Shown piece by piece: positions 1-7,573 of a DNA stretch of 64,000 nt. The stretch spans positions 39,262 to 103,261 of the forward strand of contig JAUYAO010000050.1 of the NCBI GenBank assembly GCA_030692565.1, read 5' to 3'. The notes under the pieces were generated by a model that saw only the letters and a list, made by a program, of their open reading frames with translations, ran no database searches and was not told the DNA's origin. The position numbers and the translations under genes were made by a program. The stretch's first letter is position 1, and every line of letters starts with the position of its first letter. This DNA comes from Nitrospira sp. Its GTDB lineage: Bacteria > Nitrospirota > Nitrospiria > Nitrospirales > Nitrospiraceae.

Positions 1-296
1 TCGTCAATGATGGCCGCGCTGAGAGCCTCGAAGTTGGGGTGCGCCAGATCGAGCGGCACGGAGTCGGCCAGTGAAAAGTTCGCAATGCCGCAGACGCGGG
101 ACAGCCGCTGGCGAATGATGTCACGGTTGGCTTCTGACGGAAGGATCACCCGGATGCGGCTGCGAAGATTTTCGACCTGCCTGACCCCAAGATCGCTGAG
201 GGCCAACTGGATGTTGCGAACCAGGAGATCCTCGAAGTAGTCGCGATTGCGACCTTTGAGGGCAAGTTCGTGGTAGTGGACGATGGCGCATCTCAT
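1..296 (-). CDS. thiI: tRNA 4-thiouridine synthase ThiI, N-terminal part (cut by window edge)
   Basis: Reading the minus strand from an ATG at 296 gives 98 codons without a stop, running off the left edge. The protein begins with the segment HYHELALKGRNR, close to the Tyr-x-Glu-Leu/Ile-Ala-Leu-Lys-Gly-x-Asn-Arg start of ThiI, followed by what fits the N-terminal ferredoxin-like and early THUMP region. ThiI sulfurates uridine 8 of tRNA and in some bacteria supplies sulfur for thiamine. The catalytic PP-loop domain would lie outside the window, so it cannot be checked. No convincing ribosome-binding site precedes the start. Confidence 0.75.
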   Translation of the reverse strand, partial: MRCAIVHYHELALKGRNRDYFEDLLVRNIQLALSDLGVRQVENLRSRIRVILPSEANRDIIRQRLSRVCGIANFSLADSVPLDLAHPNFEALSAAIID

Positions 297-310
297 GGTG
301 TTAGTGGGAT

Positions 311-470
311 GCTGAAAATAGCCGCTTTCTCACCCGCCCGGCCCAGGCGCGCCAAGACGCGCCTTTCCTCTGGATTCGTTCTCGGCTTGCCAACATTCTC
401 AACGTACCCCAGAGGGTACGCCTCCGGTGTTTGCCTCGCCTGCGGCCTTGTTGGACGACTGTTTTGAGCA
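311..470. repeat. Intergenic palindromic repeat, copy 1
   Basis: The gap between thiI and trxB is filled by a sequence related, in opposite orientation, to one at 44036-44152. On the minus strand both share the blocks GGCCGCAG, GAGGCGTAC, GGTACGTTGAG and GAGAACG in the same order. The centre forms a hairpin (GTACCC, loop, GGGTAC). An open reading frame at 270-467 crosses it but has no protein-like features. Confidence 0.6.
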
Positions 471-482
471 TCCCCAGGAAGT

Positions 483-1409
483 TCAGAGGTTATGGCCAGG
501 TGTTTCTAGAAAACGTTCCGCGTCGATGGCGGCCATGCAGCCGGAGCCTGCGGCGGTGACGGCTTGGCGATAGGTCGAGTCCTGCACGTCGCCGGCGGCG
601 AAGACGCCCGGGACATTCGTAGCCGTGCCGGTGTGCGTCCGGATATACCCCTTTTCGTCCATGTCGATCTGCCCTGCAAAGAGCGCGGTGTTGGGTCGAT
701 GGCCAATGGCGACAAAGACGCCGGCACAAGGAACGTCAGCGATTTTTCCGGTTACCACGTTCTTGAGCCGCGCGCCGGTGACGACTTCCGAGCCCAGGAT
801 GTCTTCGACGACCGTGTTCCAGATGAAACTGATCTTCTCATTATGCAGAGCCCGGTCTTGCATGATCTTTGAGGCGCGCAGTTTGTCCCGCCGATGGACG
901 ATCGAAACTTTCGTGGCGAATTTGGTCAGGAAGTTTGCTTCCTCCAGTGCACTGTCGCCCCCGCCGACGACGATGAGTTCCTTCCCCTTGAAGAAAAACC
1001 CATCGCAAGTCGCGCAAGTGGAGACGCCGTGCCCGGTCAGTCTTGATTCGTTCCTGAGGCCGATGGGAATGGCCGAGGCGCCGGTCGCAATGATGACCGT
1101 CTGGGTTTGGACGGTTTGCTCCCCATCGATGGTCAAAGTGAACGGCCGTTGTGCGAGGTCCACGGCTGTGACATCGCCGGTGAGAAACTCGGTGCCGAAC
1201 CGCTCGGCTTGCGCCCGGGTTTCTTTCATCAACTCCGGGCCCATGATGCCTTTGGCGAAACCGGGATAGTTCTCAACTTCGGTCGTCGTCGTGAGTTGAC
1301 CGCCGGATTGCCAGCCCTCGATGAGCAGGGGGGACAGATTGGCGCGCGCCGTATAGATGGCGGCGGTCAATCCGGCCGGTCCTGAACCAATGATGACAAC
1401 GTTGTGCAT
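483..1409 (-). CDS. trxB: Thioredoxin-disulfide reductase
   Basis: This 308-residue protein is a typical low-molecular-weight thioredoxin reductase, which uses NADPH through FAD to reduce thioredoxin in the cytoplasm. The FAD-binding GSGPAG motif is near residue 8, the redox pair CATC is at Cys132 and Cys135, and the NADPH motif GGGDSA follows at about residue 149. A C-terminal GHRPN and a GDV segment complete the FAD site. The ATG at 1409 was chosen because the protein then starts directly with the flavoprotein beta strand; the open frame extends 50 codons upstream with no homologous character. coaE lies just upstream on the same strand, separated by 50 bp. Confidence 0.95.
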   Translation of the reverse strand: MHNVVIIGSGPAGLTAAIYTARANLSPLLIEGWQSGGQLTTTTEVENYPGFAKGIMGPELMKETRAQAERFGTEFLTGDVTAVDLAQRPFTLTIDGEQTVQTQTVIIATGASAIPIGLRNESRLTGHGVSTCATCDGFFFKGKELIVVGGGDSALEEANFLTKFATKVSIVHRRDKLRASKIMQDRALHNEKISFIWNTVVEDILGSEVVTGARLKNVVTGKIADVPCAGVFVAIGHRPNTALFAGQIDMDEKGYIRTHTGTATNVPGVFAAGDVQDSTYRQAVTAAGSGCMAAIDAERFLETPGHNL

Positions 1410-1459
1410 GGGAATGGAATCTAACACAGTGAGAAAAGAGAATGCATGGGGAGGGGAAG

Positions 1460-2062
1460 TCAGGTTGACGTACGTATTGATCGGTACAGGGACCGAACCT
1501 GATTTTTGAGTTGTGGAAGCGAAAGAGTTCCATCTAGCACATAGTCGGCGCGGCGGCATTTGTTTGTCAGCGGCATCTGGCTCTTGATCCGTCGAAGGGC
1601 TTCGGCGCGGGAGAGGCCGTTGCGCTTCTTAAGGCGGGCGATTTGGGTTTCACGGTCGGCGTTCACGACGATGGTGGTATCCATGCGTGTGTCGATACCG
1701 GCTTCGAAAAGCAGGGGAACGTCGTAGATCACGATTGCCTTGGGATCTTTCCTGGCAGCTTGTTTCGTCAGCCTGATCTGTTCGCGTGCGACACGGGGAT
1801 GGATGATTTGCTCAAGTTGGCGCAGCTTGGCAGGATGCCCAAAGACTTTCGCACCCAAGGCCGGGCGATTCAATGTGCGATCAGGGTTCAGGACCGTCTT
1901 GCCGAATGCGTTGACGATCTCCCTCCAGGCTGGTTTGCCTGGTTGAACGACTTCCCGCGCCAGCGCATCGGCATCGATGATCACGGCACCGCAGCGTTTG
2001 AACATGCCGGCGACCGTACTCTTGCCGGTGGCGATGCCGCCTGTGAGTCCCACTAGGATCAT
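1460..2062 (-). CDS. coaE: Dephospho-CoA kinase
   Basis: CoaE phosphorylates dephospho-CoA in the last step of coenzyme A synthesis. The 200-residue product begins MILVGLTGGIATGKST, a P-loop of the CoaE type, then has the DADALAREVV segment of the substrate site and a VYDVPLLFEAG motif near the middle, all typical of the family. Length is normal. The ATG at 2062 places the P-loop at residues 8-16 as in the family; an in-frame GTG six codons upstream is the alternative. It is probably cotranscribed with trxB. Confidence 0.93.
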   Translation of the reverse strand: MILVGLTGGIATGKSTVAGMFKRCGAVIIDADALAREVVQPGKPAWREIVNAFGKTVLNPDRTLNRPALGAKVFGHPAKLRQLEQIIHPRVAREQIRLTKQAARKDPKAIVIYDVPLLFEAGIDTRMDTTIVVNADRETQIARLKKRNGLSRAEALRRIKSQMPLTNKCRRADYVLDGTLSLPQLKNQVRSLYRSIRTST

Positions 2063-2108
2063 GGCGGCGGAGCTTATCACGGGGGTGCCGACCTCACAAG
2101 AAACACGG

Positions 2109-2138
2109 TTGACAGGCTGCCGTGTGCGCCTGTAAGAC
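2109..2138 (+). promoter_or_regulatory. Candidate sigma-70 promoter before the beta-helix gene
   Basis: TTGACA at 2109-2114 is followed after 18 bases by TAAGAC at 2133-2138. The -10 hexamer ends only 7 bases before the ATG at 2146, so the mRNA would be nearly leaderless. This is a pattern match only. Confidence 0.3.
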
Positions 2139-2145
2139 CTAACCT

Positions 2146-3168
2146 ATGCGCAATCTGATGTTCGCAATCGGGTGCTTGTTGAGTTTGGCCAGTCCGGCTT
2201 GGGCGGAAGAGCCTTCAGTAACGGCTCCTCGAACCATTACCGTCGCGCTCGATGGCACTGGGGACTTCACGTCGATCCAGGAGGCCGTGGATGCCGCGAA
2301 GAAAGGCGACACGGTATTCTTAAAGCCTGGCGCCTATGCCCAAGACCTCACCATCCACAGCAAGGACAAGATCAAGCTGATCGGGGCCGGAGTGGACAAG
2401 GTCACGATGTTGGGCCGCGAAGACCTTGTGGGGGTGCTGCACGTAGGGAAGTGGCCGTATGGGGCCACCAATATCGAAATCAGCGGGTTGACGATCAATG
2501 AGCATGGCGGTCACGCGCTCGGGATTTTTAACGGCAAGGGGATCACGCTGCGTAATCTTCACGTCAAGGGGATGCTCTTCGGACAGCAGGTGCAGGATGT
2601 GCGCATTGAAGACTGTGTAATCGGCGGCAGCGAGACGACGGGCGTGCAGTTTTCCGACTCACAAGCTGTCTTGGTTGGTAATGTGATTCATGACAACGAC
2701 CATGGGGTGAATGTTGCCGGCAAGTCGGACGTGCGATTGGAACGAAATGTCATTATCCGGAGTCTGTTCGAAGCCGTCGTGGTGAACGACAAGGCGAAGG
2801 CCTCGCTGGTCGGCAACACCCTTGTGAAAAACGGAGGCGGAGCAGCCTTTCTCGGTGCGTCCCAGAGCGATGCGTCCGGAAATGTTATCGGCCTGAATAA
2901 GGTCGGTTTTCTGGTCGCTCCGTCCAGCCGGGTCACGACCTCGTTCAATGCGCTGTTTAACAGCGAAGGTGACTACATGCGCGCCGGATCTCCGAATACT
3001 CCCGCGCCTGATTTGAAACAGGATTCGGACGTTTTAGGTGATCCTCGCTTCGTCGATGCGGAGCACGACGATTTCCGGCTTCGGTCAGATAGCGGGGCTC
3101 TTAATAGAGGCCAGTTCCCATTTCTCGGTGCGCTTCCTCCCGTTCAAAAGCTTTCCTCCAAGCGCTAA
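2146..3168 (+). CDS. Secreted right-handed parallel beta-helix protein
   Basis: The 340-residue protein starts with a clear signal peptide ending AWA at about residue 20, so it is exported. The mature part begins with a pectinesterase/NosD-like entry segment (DGTGDFTSIQEAVDAAKKGD) and continues with short repeated strands rich in Asn, Val and Gly (for example LVGNVIHDND, LERNVIIRS, LVGNTLVKNG), the pattern of a right-handed parallel beta-helix. Such folds bind or cleave polysaccharides or act as surface scaffolds; no catalytic motif stands out, so the substrate is unknown. It is divergent from coaE. Confidence 0.75.
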   Translation: MRNLMFAIGCLLSLASPAWAEEPSVTAPRTITVALDGTGDFTSIQEAVDAAKKGDTVFLKPGAYAQDLTIHSKDKIKLIGAGVDKVTMLGREDLVGVLHVGKWPYGATNIEISGLTINEHGGHALGIFNGKGITLRNLHVKGMLFGQQVQDVRIEDCVIGGSETTGVQFSDSQAVLVGNVIHDNDHGVNVAGKSDVRLERNVIIRSLFEAVVVNDKAKASLVGNTLVKNGGGAAFLGASQSDASGNVIGLNKVGFLVAPSSRVTTSFNALFNSEGDYMRAGSPNTPAPDLKQDSDVLGDPRFVDAEHDDFRLRSDSGALNRGQFPFLGALPPVQKLSSKR

Positions 3169-3313
3169 AGTCGTTGAAACATCACGCGATGGTCTGTGTC
3201 CCTGACAGATTGAAACCGTGTGGTATGCTTTCTCTACGGTTCTGCTCTCCCGACCTCACGCCTCTCAAGAAAACCGAGAGTAGGGCCGATAAGCATCTAC
3301 CAGGAGGTTTCCA

Positions 3314-3499
3314 TTGGCCAGCTTCCGACAGGATTTCGATACCAGATCCGGTGACGGAATCCCTTCTCTGGAAGACATGGAGTCTGGGAAGCTCGTCGGA
3401 GCGGTCCTCCCGATGTCCGATAAGGCTCAGACCCAGATGCGTGAGAGTATCGAAGTCATCGATTATCTCCTCAATCAGGAACGTGTCGTTTGGATGTAG
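3314..3499 (+). CDS. Small acidic hypothetical protein (61 aa)
   Basis: The frame opens with TTG at 3314, preceded at 3302-3307 by a perfect AGGAGG ribosome-binding site with a 6-base spacer; this decides both the gene and its unusual start codon. The product is acidic and without a signal peptide or membrane segment, with a predicted helix in the second half (SDKAQTQMRESIEVIDYLLNQ). I do not recognise the family. A longer open frame on the other strand (3182-3649) lacks a ribosome-binding site and is taken as a shadow. Confidence 0.6.
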   Translation: MASFRQDFDTRSGDGIPSLEDMESGKLVGAVLPMSDKAQTQMRESIEVIDYLLNQERVVWM

Positions 3500-3689
3500 T
3501 CCTGCGCTTCCTCCGCTCTTTCTTTCCCGTCCGTGGCAGTATTTTCTCCCAATCACTTTCGTGAGCAATCTCCCGAGGAGATCAAGGCCGTTCCGCGAGA
3601 TGATACGTGCTTGACAGTCCCCGTCCGCCTTACTACTCTCTTGATTCATTCTCGCTTGCGCTCATTGTTTATACATAAAGGGGTGTCGT

Positions 3690-4208
3690 ATGGATCACGT
3701 GTTGCTGCGGCGTGCTGTCCTTGTTGGAAGTCTGATGTTCGGGCCTGGCATTGCGGTCGCCCAAGAGATGCCGAAAGAATCAGTCTTGCCCTTGAGCCTG
3801 GCTCAACGGGCCACTCAGGCTGCTGTCGATGCCTGCAAGAAAGACGGGTATCGCGTGAGCGCGTCGGTCGTCGATCGCGCGGGCTTGCTGCGCGCGATGG
3901 GACGGGCGGATGGAGCTGGTCCGCATACCATTGATAGCAGTCGAAAGAAGGCGTACACCGCAGCGAGTTTGCGTCGTGCGACGAGCGAATTGGCTGATCT
4001 CATGAGCCGGACGCCGACGCTACAGGCGTTGCGGGATATGAATGAGCAGATTCTGATGCTGGGCGGCGGCTTGCCGATCGAGATCGGTGGAGAGGTGGTT
4101 GGTGCGATCGGTGTCGGCGGTGCGCCCGGGACTCATCTAGACGATGCCTGTGCCGAAGCGGGTCTGGATGCCATTGGCGCTGCCCCGAAGATTCCGGCGG
4201 CGAAGTAA
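3690..4208 (+). CDS. Secreted GlcG/HbpS-type haem-binding protein
   Basis: The 172-residue protein has an N-terminal signal peptide ending near AVA at residue 24. The remainder matches the GlcG/HbpS (DUF336) fold: a first helix LSLAQRATQAAVDACKKDGY, the strand SASVVDRAGLLRAMGRADGA, the KKAYTAASLRR helix, and the glycine-rich GGGLPIEIGGEVVGAIGVGGA segment. Family members bind haem or small cofactors, and exported ones have been linked to haem sensing and redox stress; the ligand here is unknown. Its stop overlaps the start of the next lipoprotein gene by one base, so the two are translationally coupled. Confidence 0.8.
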   Translation: MDHVLLRRAVLVGSLMFGPGIAVAQEMPKESVLPLSLAQRATQAAVDACKKDGYRVSASVVDRAGLLRAMGRADGAGPHTIDSSRKKAYTAASLRRATSELADLMSRTPTLQALRDMNEQILMLGGGLPIEIGGEVVGAIGVGGAPGTHLDDACAEAGLDAIGAAPKIPAAK

Positions 4209-4660
4209 TGCGACTCCTGCGGCGGTATATCCTCGTCGCTGCGATTGGCTTGTTGAGCGCGTGCAATAGCGGTGTGCCGGAGCCGGCGTCCACTGAAATC
4301 CCAGGGACCGGTCTCCGGCTGACGGTCGTGCGAGTCGCTACCGATCCGTTTCTGTCCCGGCATAACCTGGCCATGACGATCGGACGCGCGGGTAACTGCA
4401 CGGAGACGGTAGACCTTTTCCCCGACACCGGCCACACCAGTCGCCGCAATGTGTATGTTACGGCCAAGGCCCAGGTCTATGTCGTCGGACAATTCGATGC
4501 CCGTGTGATCGACGTTCGCCAGTGCAGTATTACGCTCTCGGAATTCCGGCACCTCGACAGAGACGTCATCTTCGTTGGAGCGTTTGATGAGGATGCGGAA
4601 GAGCATTGGGGATTTGTGTCGGCCTCAGAACGCCAGGAACGGCCGTTTGAAAAGCGGTAA
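4208..4660 (+). CDS. Hypothetical lipoprotein
   Basis: The start codon overlaps the stop of the haem-binding protein gene (TAATG). The 150-residue product has a short hydrophobic leader and a lipobox LLSAC with the lipidated Cys at about residue 19, so it should sit on an envelope membrane. The mature part is beta-rich, with cysteines near residues 58 and 101 that could form a disulfide. No family was recognised. Coupling with the upstream gene suggests a shared envelope function. Confidence 0.7.
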   Translation: MRLLRRYILVAAIGLLSACNSGVPEPASTEIPGTGLRLTVVRVATDPFLSRHNLAMTIGRAGNCTETVDLFPDTGHTSRRNVYVTAKAQVYVVGQFDARVIDVRQCSITLSEFRHLDRDVIFVGAFDEDAEEHWGFVSASERQERPFEKR

Positions 4661-4668
4661 CCCTCGTT

Positions 4669-4694
4669 CGCCAGCGAACAAGGAATCGCTGGCG
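4669..4694 (+). terminator. Hairpin after the lipoprotein gene
   Basis: Nine perfectly paired bases (CGCCAGCGA and TCGCTGGCG) with an 8-base loop start nine bases after the stop codon. There is no real T-run, so intrinsic termination is uncertain. Confidence 0.4.
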
Positions 4695-4720
4695 GCTGAT
4701 TCGATGTCTGCTGAGCGCGT

Positions 4721-4930
4721 ATGAATCAACCGATCGTCGGGTACCACCTGGATGAGTATCGCGACTGGGTCGCCGACCTGGCTTGCGGCCATGGGCAGCA
4801 TGTGCGCCATCAACCGCCGTTCTTCTCTCGCCCCTGGGTGCTCACACCGGAAGGCCGGGAGCGCCAGCTTGGCCAGTTGCTATTTTGTAAGCGCTGCCAG
4901 GAGCCGGACCTGTCTCCCCCGGTCGCGTGA
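4721..4930 (+). CDS. DUF3565 family protein
   Basis: This 69-residue protein matches DUF3565, a small family of unknown function, through the hallmark LACGHGQHVRHQPP segment followed by RPWVL and, near the end, a CKRC pair. The conserved Cys and His residues suggest a small metal-binding domain. The protein has no signal peptide and should be cytoplasmic. Length is normal for the family. An overlapping frame starting at 4752 is a shadow. Confidence 0.85.
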   Translation: MNQPIVGYHLDEYRDWVADLACGHGQHVRHQPPFFSRPWVLTPEGRERQLGQLLFCKRCQEPDLSPPVA

Positions 4931-4990
4931 TTCTTCATGCCAGCGGCATGGCTGCCTTTCTCCACTCAAATAACTGAATTGCTTGGTGCC

Positions 4991-5054
4991 GCCACCTTCC
5001 GGTGGTAGCCTTCCCGATAACGCCTGGCATCCAGGAGTTGATCTCTGCCAGGCG
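4991..5054 (+). promoter_or_regulatory. Structured 5' leader of the HAMP/pilin operon
   Basis: Two hairpins lie between the DUF3565 gene and the next start. The first pairs CCACC with GGTGG across a 4-base loop at 4992-5005. The second pairs CGCCTGGCA (5021-5029) with TGCCAGGCG (5046-5054), a perfect 9-bp stem with a 16-base loop. The ribosome-binding site AGGGAGAGG follows at about 5061-5069. This could be a regulatory leader, but I could not match it to a known riboswitch class. Confidence 0.35.
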
Positions 5055-5072
5055 GTTCGAAGGGAGAGGGCT

Positions 5073-5675
5073 ATGCCTACCGCGACATTGACGGGGCCGT
5101 CCTCGCAGGAGCATCGGAAGGGGTTTTTTCTGCATCGCGTGCAAAGGGGGTATGCGGCCTGGGTTGGCTTCATGCTCTTCTTGTATTCCACCTTGTTCTT
5201 CACGCTGGCCTTTTACGGACCGCATCTTGGGCCGATGATCACGTTGTACGGTGGCGGCTCGCTTGCAGAGCGTCAGGCCGCCGCCAGCGAGATGTTATTG
5301 CTCAGCGAAACCGTGTCGGTGGCCGTGCCGGTCCTGTTTCTTGGGGCCGTCATTTTCAGCCTGGTTCTGACCCGCCGGGTGGCGGGGCCGCTGGTCCAGC
5401 TAGACCAGAGTATCCAGGAATGGGCGAAGGGGAATCTGAGCCGGCGCTTACAGTTTAGGCAGTCCGATCGCCTGGATGAGCTGGCATCAACGGCCAACCA
5501 GGCGCTGGCCAAGGTCGAACAGGCGTTTGGAGACATCCATCGCCAGACGGCAGTGATTCAGGCGGCTCTGGCATCGAACCAACTGGAGAGTCCGGAGTCC
5601 GTTCAGAAGGTGCAGCAGGCAGCAGCGTCCCTTGAAAAGGTCCTCGGCGAGTTTTCGTTTAAGCAGGGCCGCTGA
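5073..5675 (+). CDS. Two-helix membrane protein with HAMP domain
   Basis: The ATG at 5073 has a good ribosome-binding site (AGGGAGAGG) and gives 200 residues. Transmembrane helices lie at about 28-48 and 79-100, with only about 30 residues between them outside the membrane. A HAMP domain follows at about 100-150 (RRVAGPLVQLDQSIQEWAKG), then a helical tail rich in Ala and Gln that may form a coiled coil. There is no kinase, cyclase or methyl-accepting output domain, so it resembles a truncated chemoreceptor or a HAMP adaptor. The pilin-like gene follows after three bases, which suggests a role in signalling to, or assembly of, a pilus-like structure. Confidence 0.75.
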   Translation: MPTATLTGPSSQEHRKGFFLHRVQRGYAAWVGFMLFLYSTLFFTLAFYGPHLGPMITLYGGGSLAERQAAASEMLLLSETVSVAVPVLFLGAVIFSLVLTRRVAGPLVQLDQSIQEWAKGNLSRRLQFRQSDRLDELASTANQALAKVEQAFGDIHRQTAVIQAALASNQLESPESVQKVQQAAASLEKVLGEFSFKQGR

Positions 5676-5678
5676 TCT

Positions 5679-6287
5679 ATGAAGGCTACGCTTGTATCCC
5701 GGAAGGGTTTCACGCTCATCGAGTTGATGGTCGTGGTCACGATCGTCGGGATTCTTGCGTCGGTGGCCATGTTGTCCTACCGCCATTTCACCAAGAAAGC
5801 GCAATCAGTCGAAGCAGAAGTCGCGCTGACGGAGATCCATCGGTTGCAGCAGCTTCACCATGCTCAGAGCGGATCCTTCGCCGGCGATTTGGGTGCGATC
5901 GGCTTCAATCCCATTCCTCCGCTGAAATTCTATTCAGTCGGAATGCGATTTCTTGGAGGGACCGATGGGATCGCCTATCAGGCCTATGCCTATGCGAAGG
6001 GGGATGCGGATGGATCGACGAGACTTGTGTTGACGCAGTATCAGGATGGACATATGACCGTGGATAAGTCGGTGGTGTCTGCAACAGCGGCGTCCTCCGG
6101 GGCGGGAGGCGGCAGTGCGGGGTCTCTGCCGGGGTCGGGAGGCTCTGCGGGGTCACAGCCTGGAGACGGGGGAGGATTGGGGGATGACCCGCTGGCCGGT
6201 GGGAGTTTGGGGTCGAGCTCTTCAGCAAGTAGCGGTCAGCGAACCGTCACACATTCGAACCAATCCATCGGGATGAGCTCAAAATAG
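5679..6287 (+). CDS. Type IV pilin-like protein (prepilin N-terminus)
   Basis: The protein starts with a short basic leader and the prepilin cleavage motif RKGFTLIELMVVVTIVGILA: Gly10 followed by Phe11, with Glu at mature position 5, then the hydrophobic helix used for assembly. Prepilin peptidase would cleave after Gly10. The globular part reaches about residue 130 and is followed by an unusual Gly/Ser-rich low-complexity tail (about 135-185) ending in a polar segment. It is 3 bp downstream of the HAMP protein. It could be a major or minor pilin or a type II secretion pseudopilin; no pilus assembly genes are nearby. Confidence 0.85.
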   Translation: MKATLVSRKGFTLIELMVVVTIVGILASVAMLSYRHFTKKAQSVEAEVALTEIHRLQQLHHAQSGSFAGDLGAIGFNPIPPLKFYSVGMRFLGGTDGIAYQAYAYAKGDADGSTRLVLTQYQDGHMTVDKSVVSATAASSGAGGGSAGSLPGSGGSAGSQPGDGGGLGDDPLAGGSLGSSSSASSGQRTVTHSNQSIGMSSK

Positions 6288-6293
6288 AGATGA

Positions 6294-7430
6294 TTACTGG
6301 ACGGTTTCAACCTTGTGGTTTGGCTGGGCAGCGAGAGCGAGGCCGGGTCCGACCCAGGGCTCAAGGTGAGCCCCTCGATAACCATAGCCCCCTTGCACGG
6401 GGTCAGTCGCCAAGAGTAATGGCGTATCGAGATCCAGGATGGCAAAACCCTTCATCCCCAGGACGAGGCTGAACGAGCAGCCCATCGCGATGCGGGTTTC
6501 GACCATTCCCCCCACCATCAGTTTCAATCCGGCCGCGAGCGTCGTTTCTGCAATGGCGACTGCTTCGACCACGCCCGTCTTCATGATTTTGATATTGATG
6601 TAGTCTGCCGCAGCCTGCGCGATCACGGTGCGGGCGTCCGCCAGTGAGCGAACCGACTCATCGGCGGCCACGGGGATACCGGTGTCCCGACGAATTGCCG
6701 TCATACTGTCGAGATCGTCCCGCACGACCGGCTGTTCGAGGAGGACCATGGTTCCCCCGAATCGTCGGACACCTCTGGCAAATGCCAGGCACTCCTCACG
6801 AGAGAACCCCTGATTCCCATCGCCGATAAATGAAATGCCCGGCAGTGCATGATGTACCGCTTCCAGTCGACGGATATCCTGCTCCACATCATTGCCCACT
6901 TTCATTTTGAAGAGGCGAAAGCCTTGTGCGTACCAGCCGCTGGCTAAGGCTACAGATTTTTCAAGGGTGGCGATGGGAATGGTGATGTCGGTTTCCCGCG
7001 GGCGGATGTCTTGCCCGCCCCAGAGCTGCCACATGGGAACCTGTGTCGATCGACAGTGCGCATCGATCATAGCCGTCTCAAGCCCACACCGGGCCGCAGG
7101 ATAAGCGGGAGCGGCCTGTGCCATGTCGGCGGCGCATAGGGCATAGTGTCCAGCCGATACTCCGATCAACGTTGCGGCGAGCCGGCGGAGAGTGGTCAGG
7201 CAGGATTCGCGAGTCTCTCCACCGACCTCCGGGAAGGGCGCAGATTCTCCATAGCCCTGTGTTCCGTCGTGCAGCGTGATACGGACGAAGATGTTTTCCG
7301 CGACCACACGGGCCCCGGTCGCGACGACGAATGGGTCGGTGATCGGGATATCGATGGGCCAGAACTCGATCTTGACGATCTGATCGCGGACGATCGGCGT
7401 CACCTGCGGCGTGGTCATGATTACCGTCAT
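6294..7430 (-). CDS. Enolase-superfamily epimerase (dipeptide epimerase / muconate cycloisomerase-like)
   Basis: The 378-residue protein has the capping domain followed by the TIM barrel of the muconate-lactonizing enzyme subgroup. The catalytic Lys-x-Lys is in LFKMKVG, metal ligands are seen in DGNQG, LEQP and ADES, and the second catalytic Lys is in INIKIMKTG. This set is typical of L-Ala-D/L-Glu (dipeptide) epimerases and cycloisomerases; the substrate cannot be decided from sequence alone. Start is uncertain: ATG at 7430 or 7418; the open frame to 7550 has no family-like sequence. It is convergent with the pilin gene, only 6 bp apart. Confidence 0.85.
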   Translation of the reverse strand: MTVIMTTPQVTPIVRDQIVKIEFWPIDIPITDPFVVATGARVVAENIFVRITLHDGTQGYGESAPFPEVGGETRESCLTTLRRLAATLIGVSAGHYALCAADMAQAAPAYPAARCGLETAMIDAHCRSTQVPMWQLWGGQDIRPRETDITIPIATLEKSVALASGWYAQGFRLFKMKVGNDVEQDIRRLEAVHHALPGISFIGDGNQGFSREECLAFARGVRRFGGTMVLLEQPVVRDDLDSMTAIRRDTGIPVAADESVRSLADARTVIAQAAADYINIKIMKTGVVEAVAIAETTLAAGLKLMVGGMVETRIAMGCSFSLVLGMKGFAILDLDTPLLLATDPVQGGYGYRGAHLEPWVGPGLALAAQPNHKVETVQ

Positions 7431-7573
7431 GGGACGGGATAGTACCGAGAGGGAGATCCTGCTGTCATCAGGAAATACACGGCATGCGGAGCACGAGGAG
7501 ACCCCTTGTCTGGCCTGGCCCTTGACAGGGCAGGGGCCATTGGTCGACAACCCTGAACGCGTCCAAAGAGAGG

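Noticed and set aside
270..467. Plus-strand frame of 65 codons in the thiI-trxB gap
   Set aside because: It runs through the intergenic repeat and shows no ribosome-binding site or protein-like sequence.
625..1269. Plus-strand open frame (214 codons) over trxB
   Set aside because: Antisense to an unambiguous thioredoxin reductase with all catalytic motifs.
4991..5054. c-di-GMP-I riboswitch before the pilin-like operon
   Set aside because: Hairpins are present, but I could not find the conserved unpaired bases or the tetraloop and receptor of that class.
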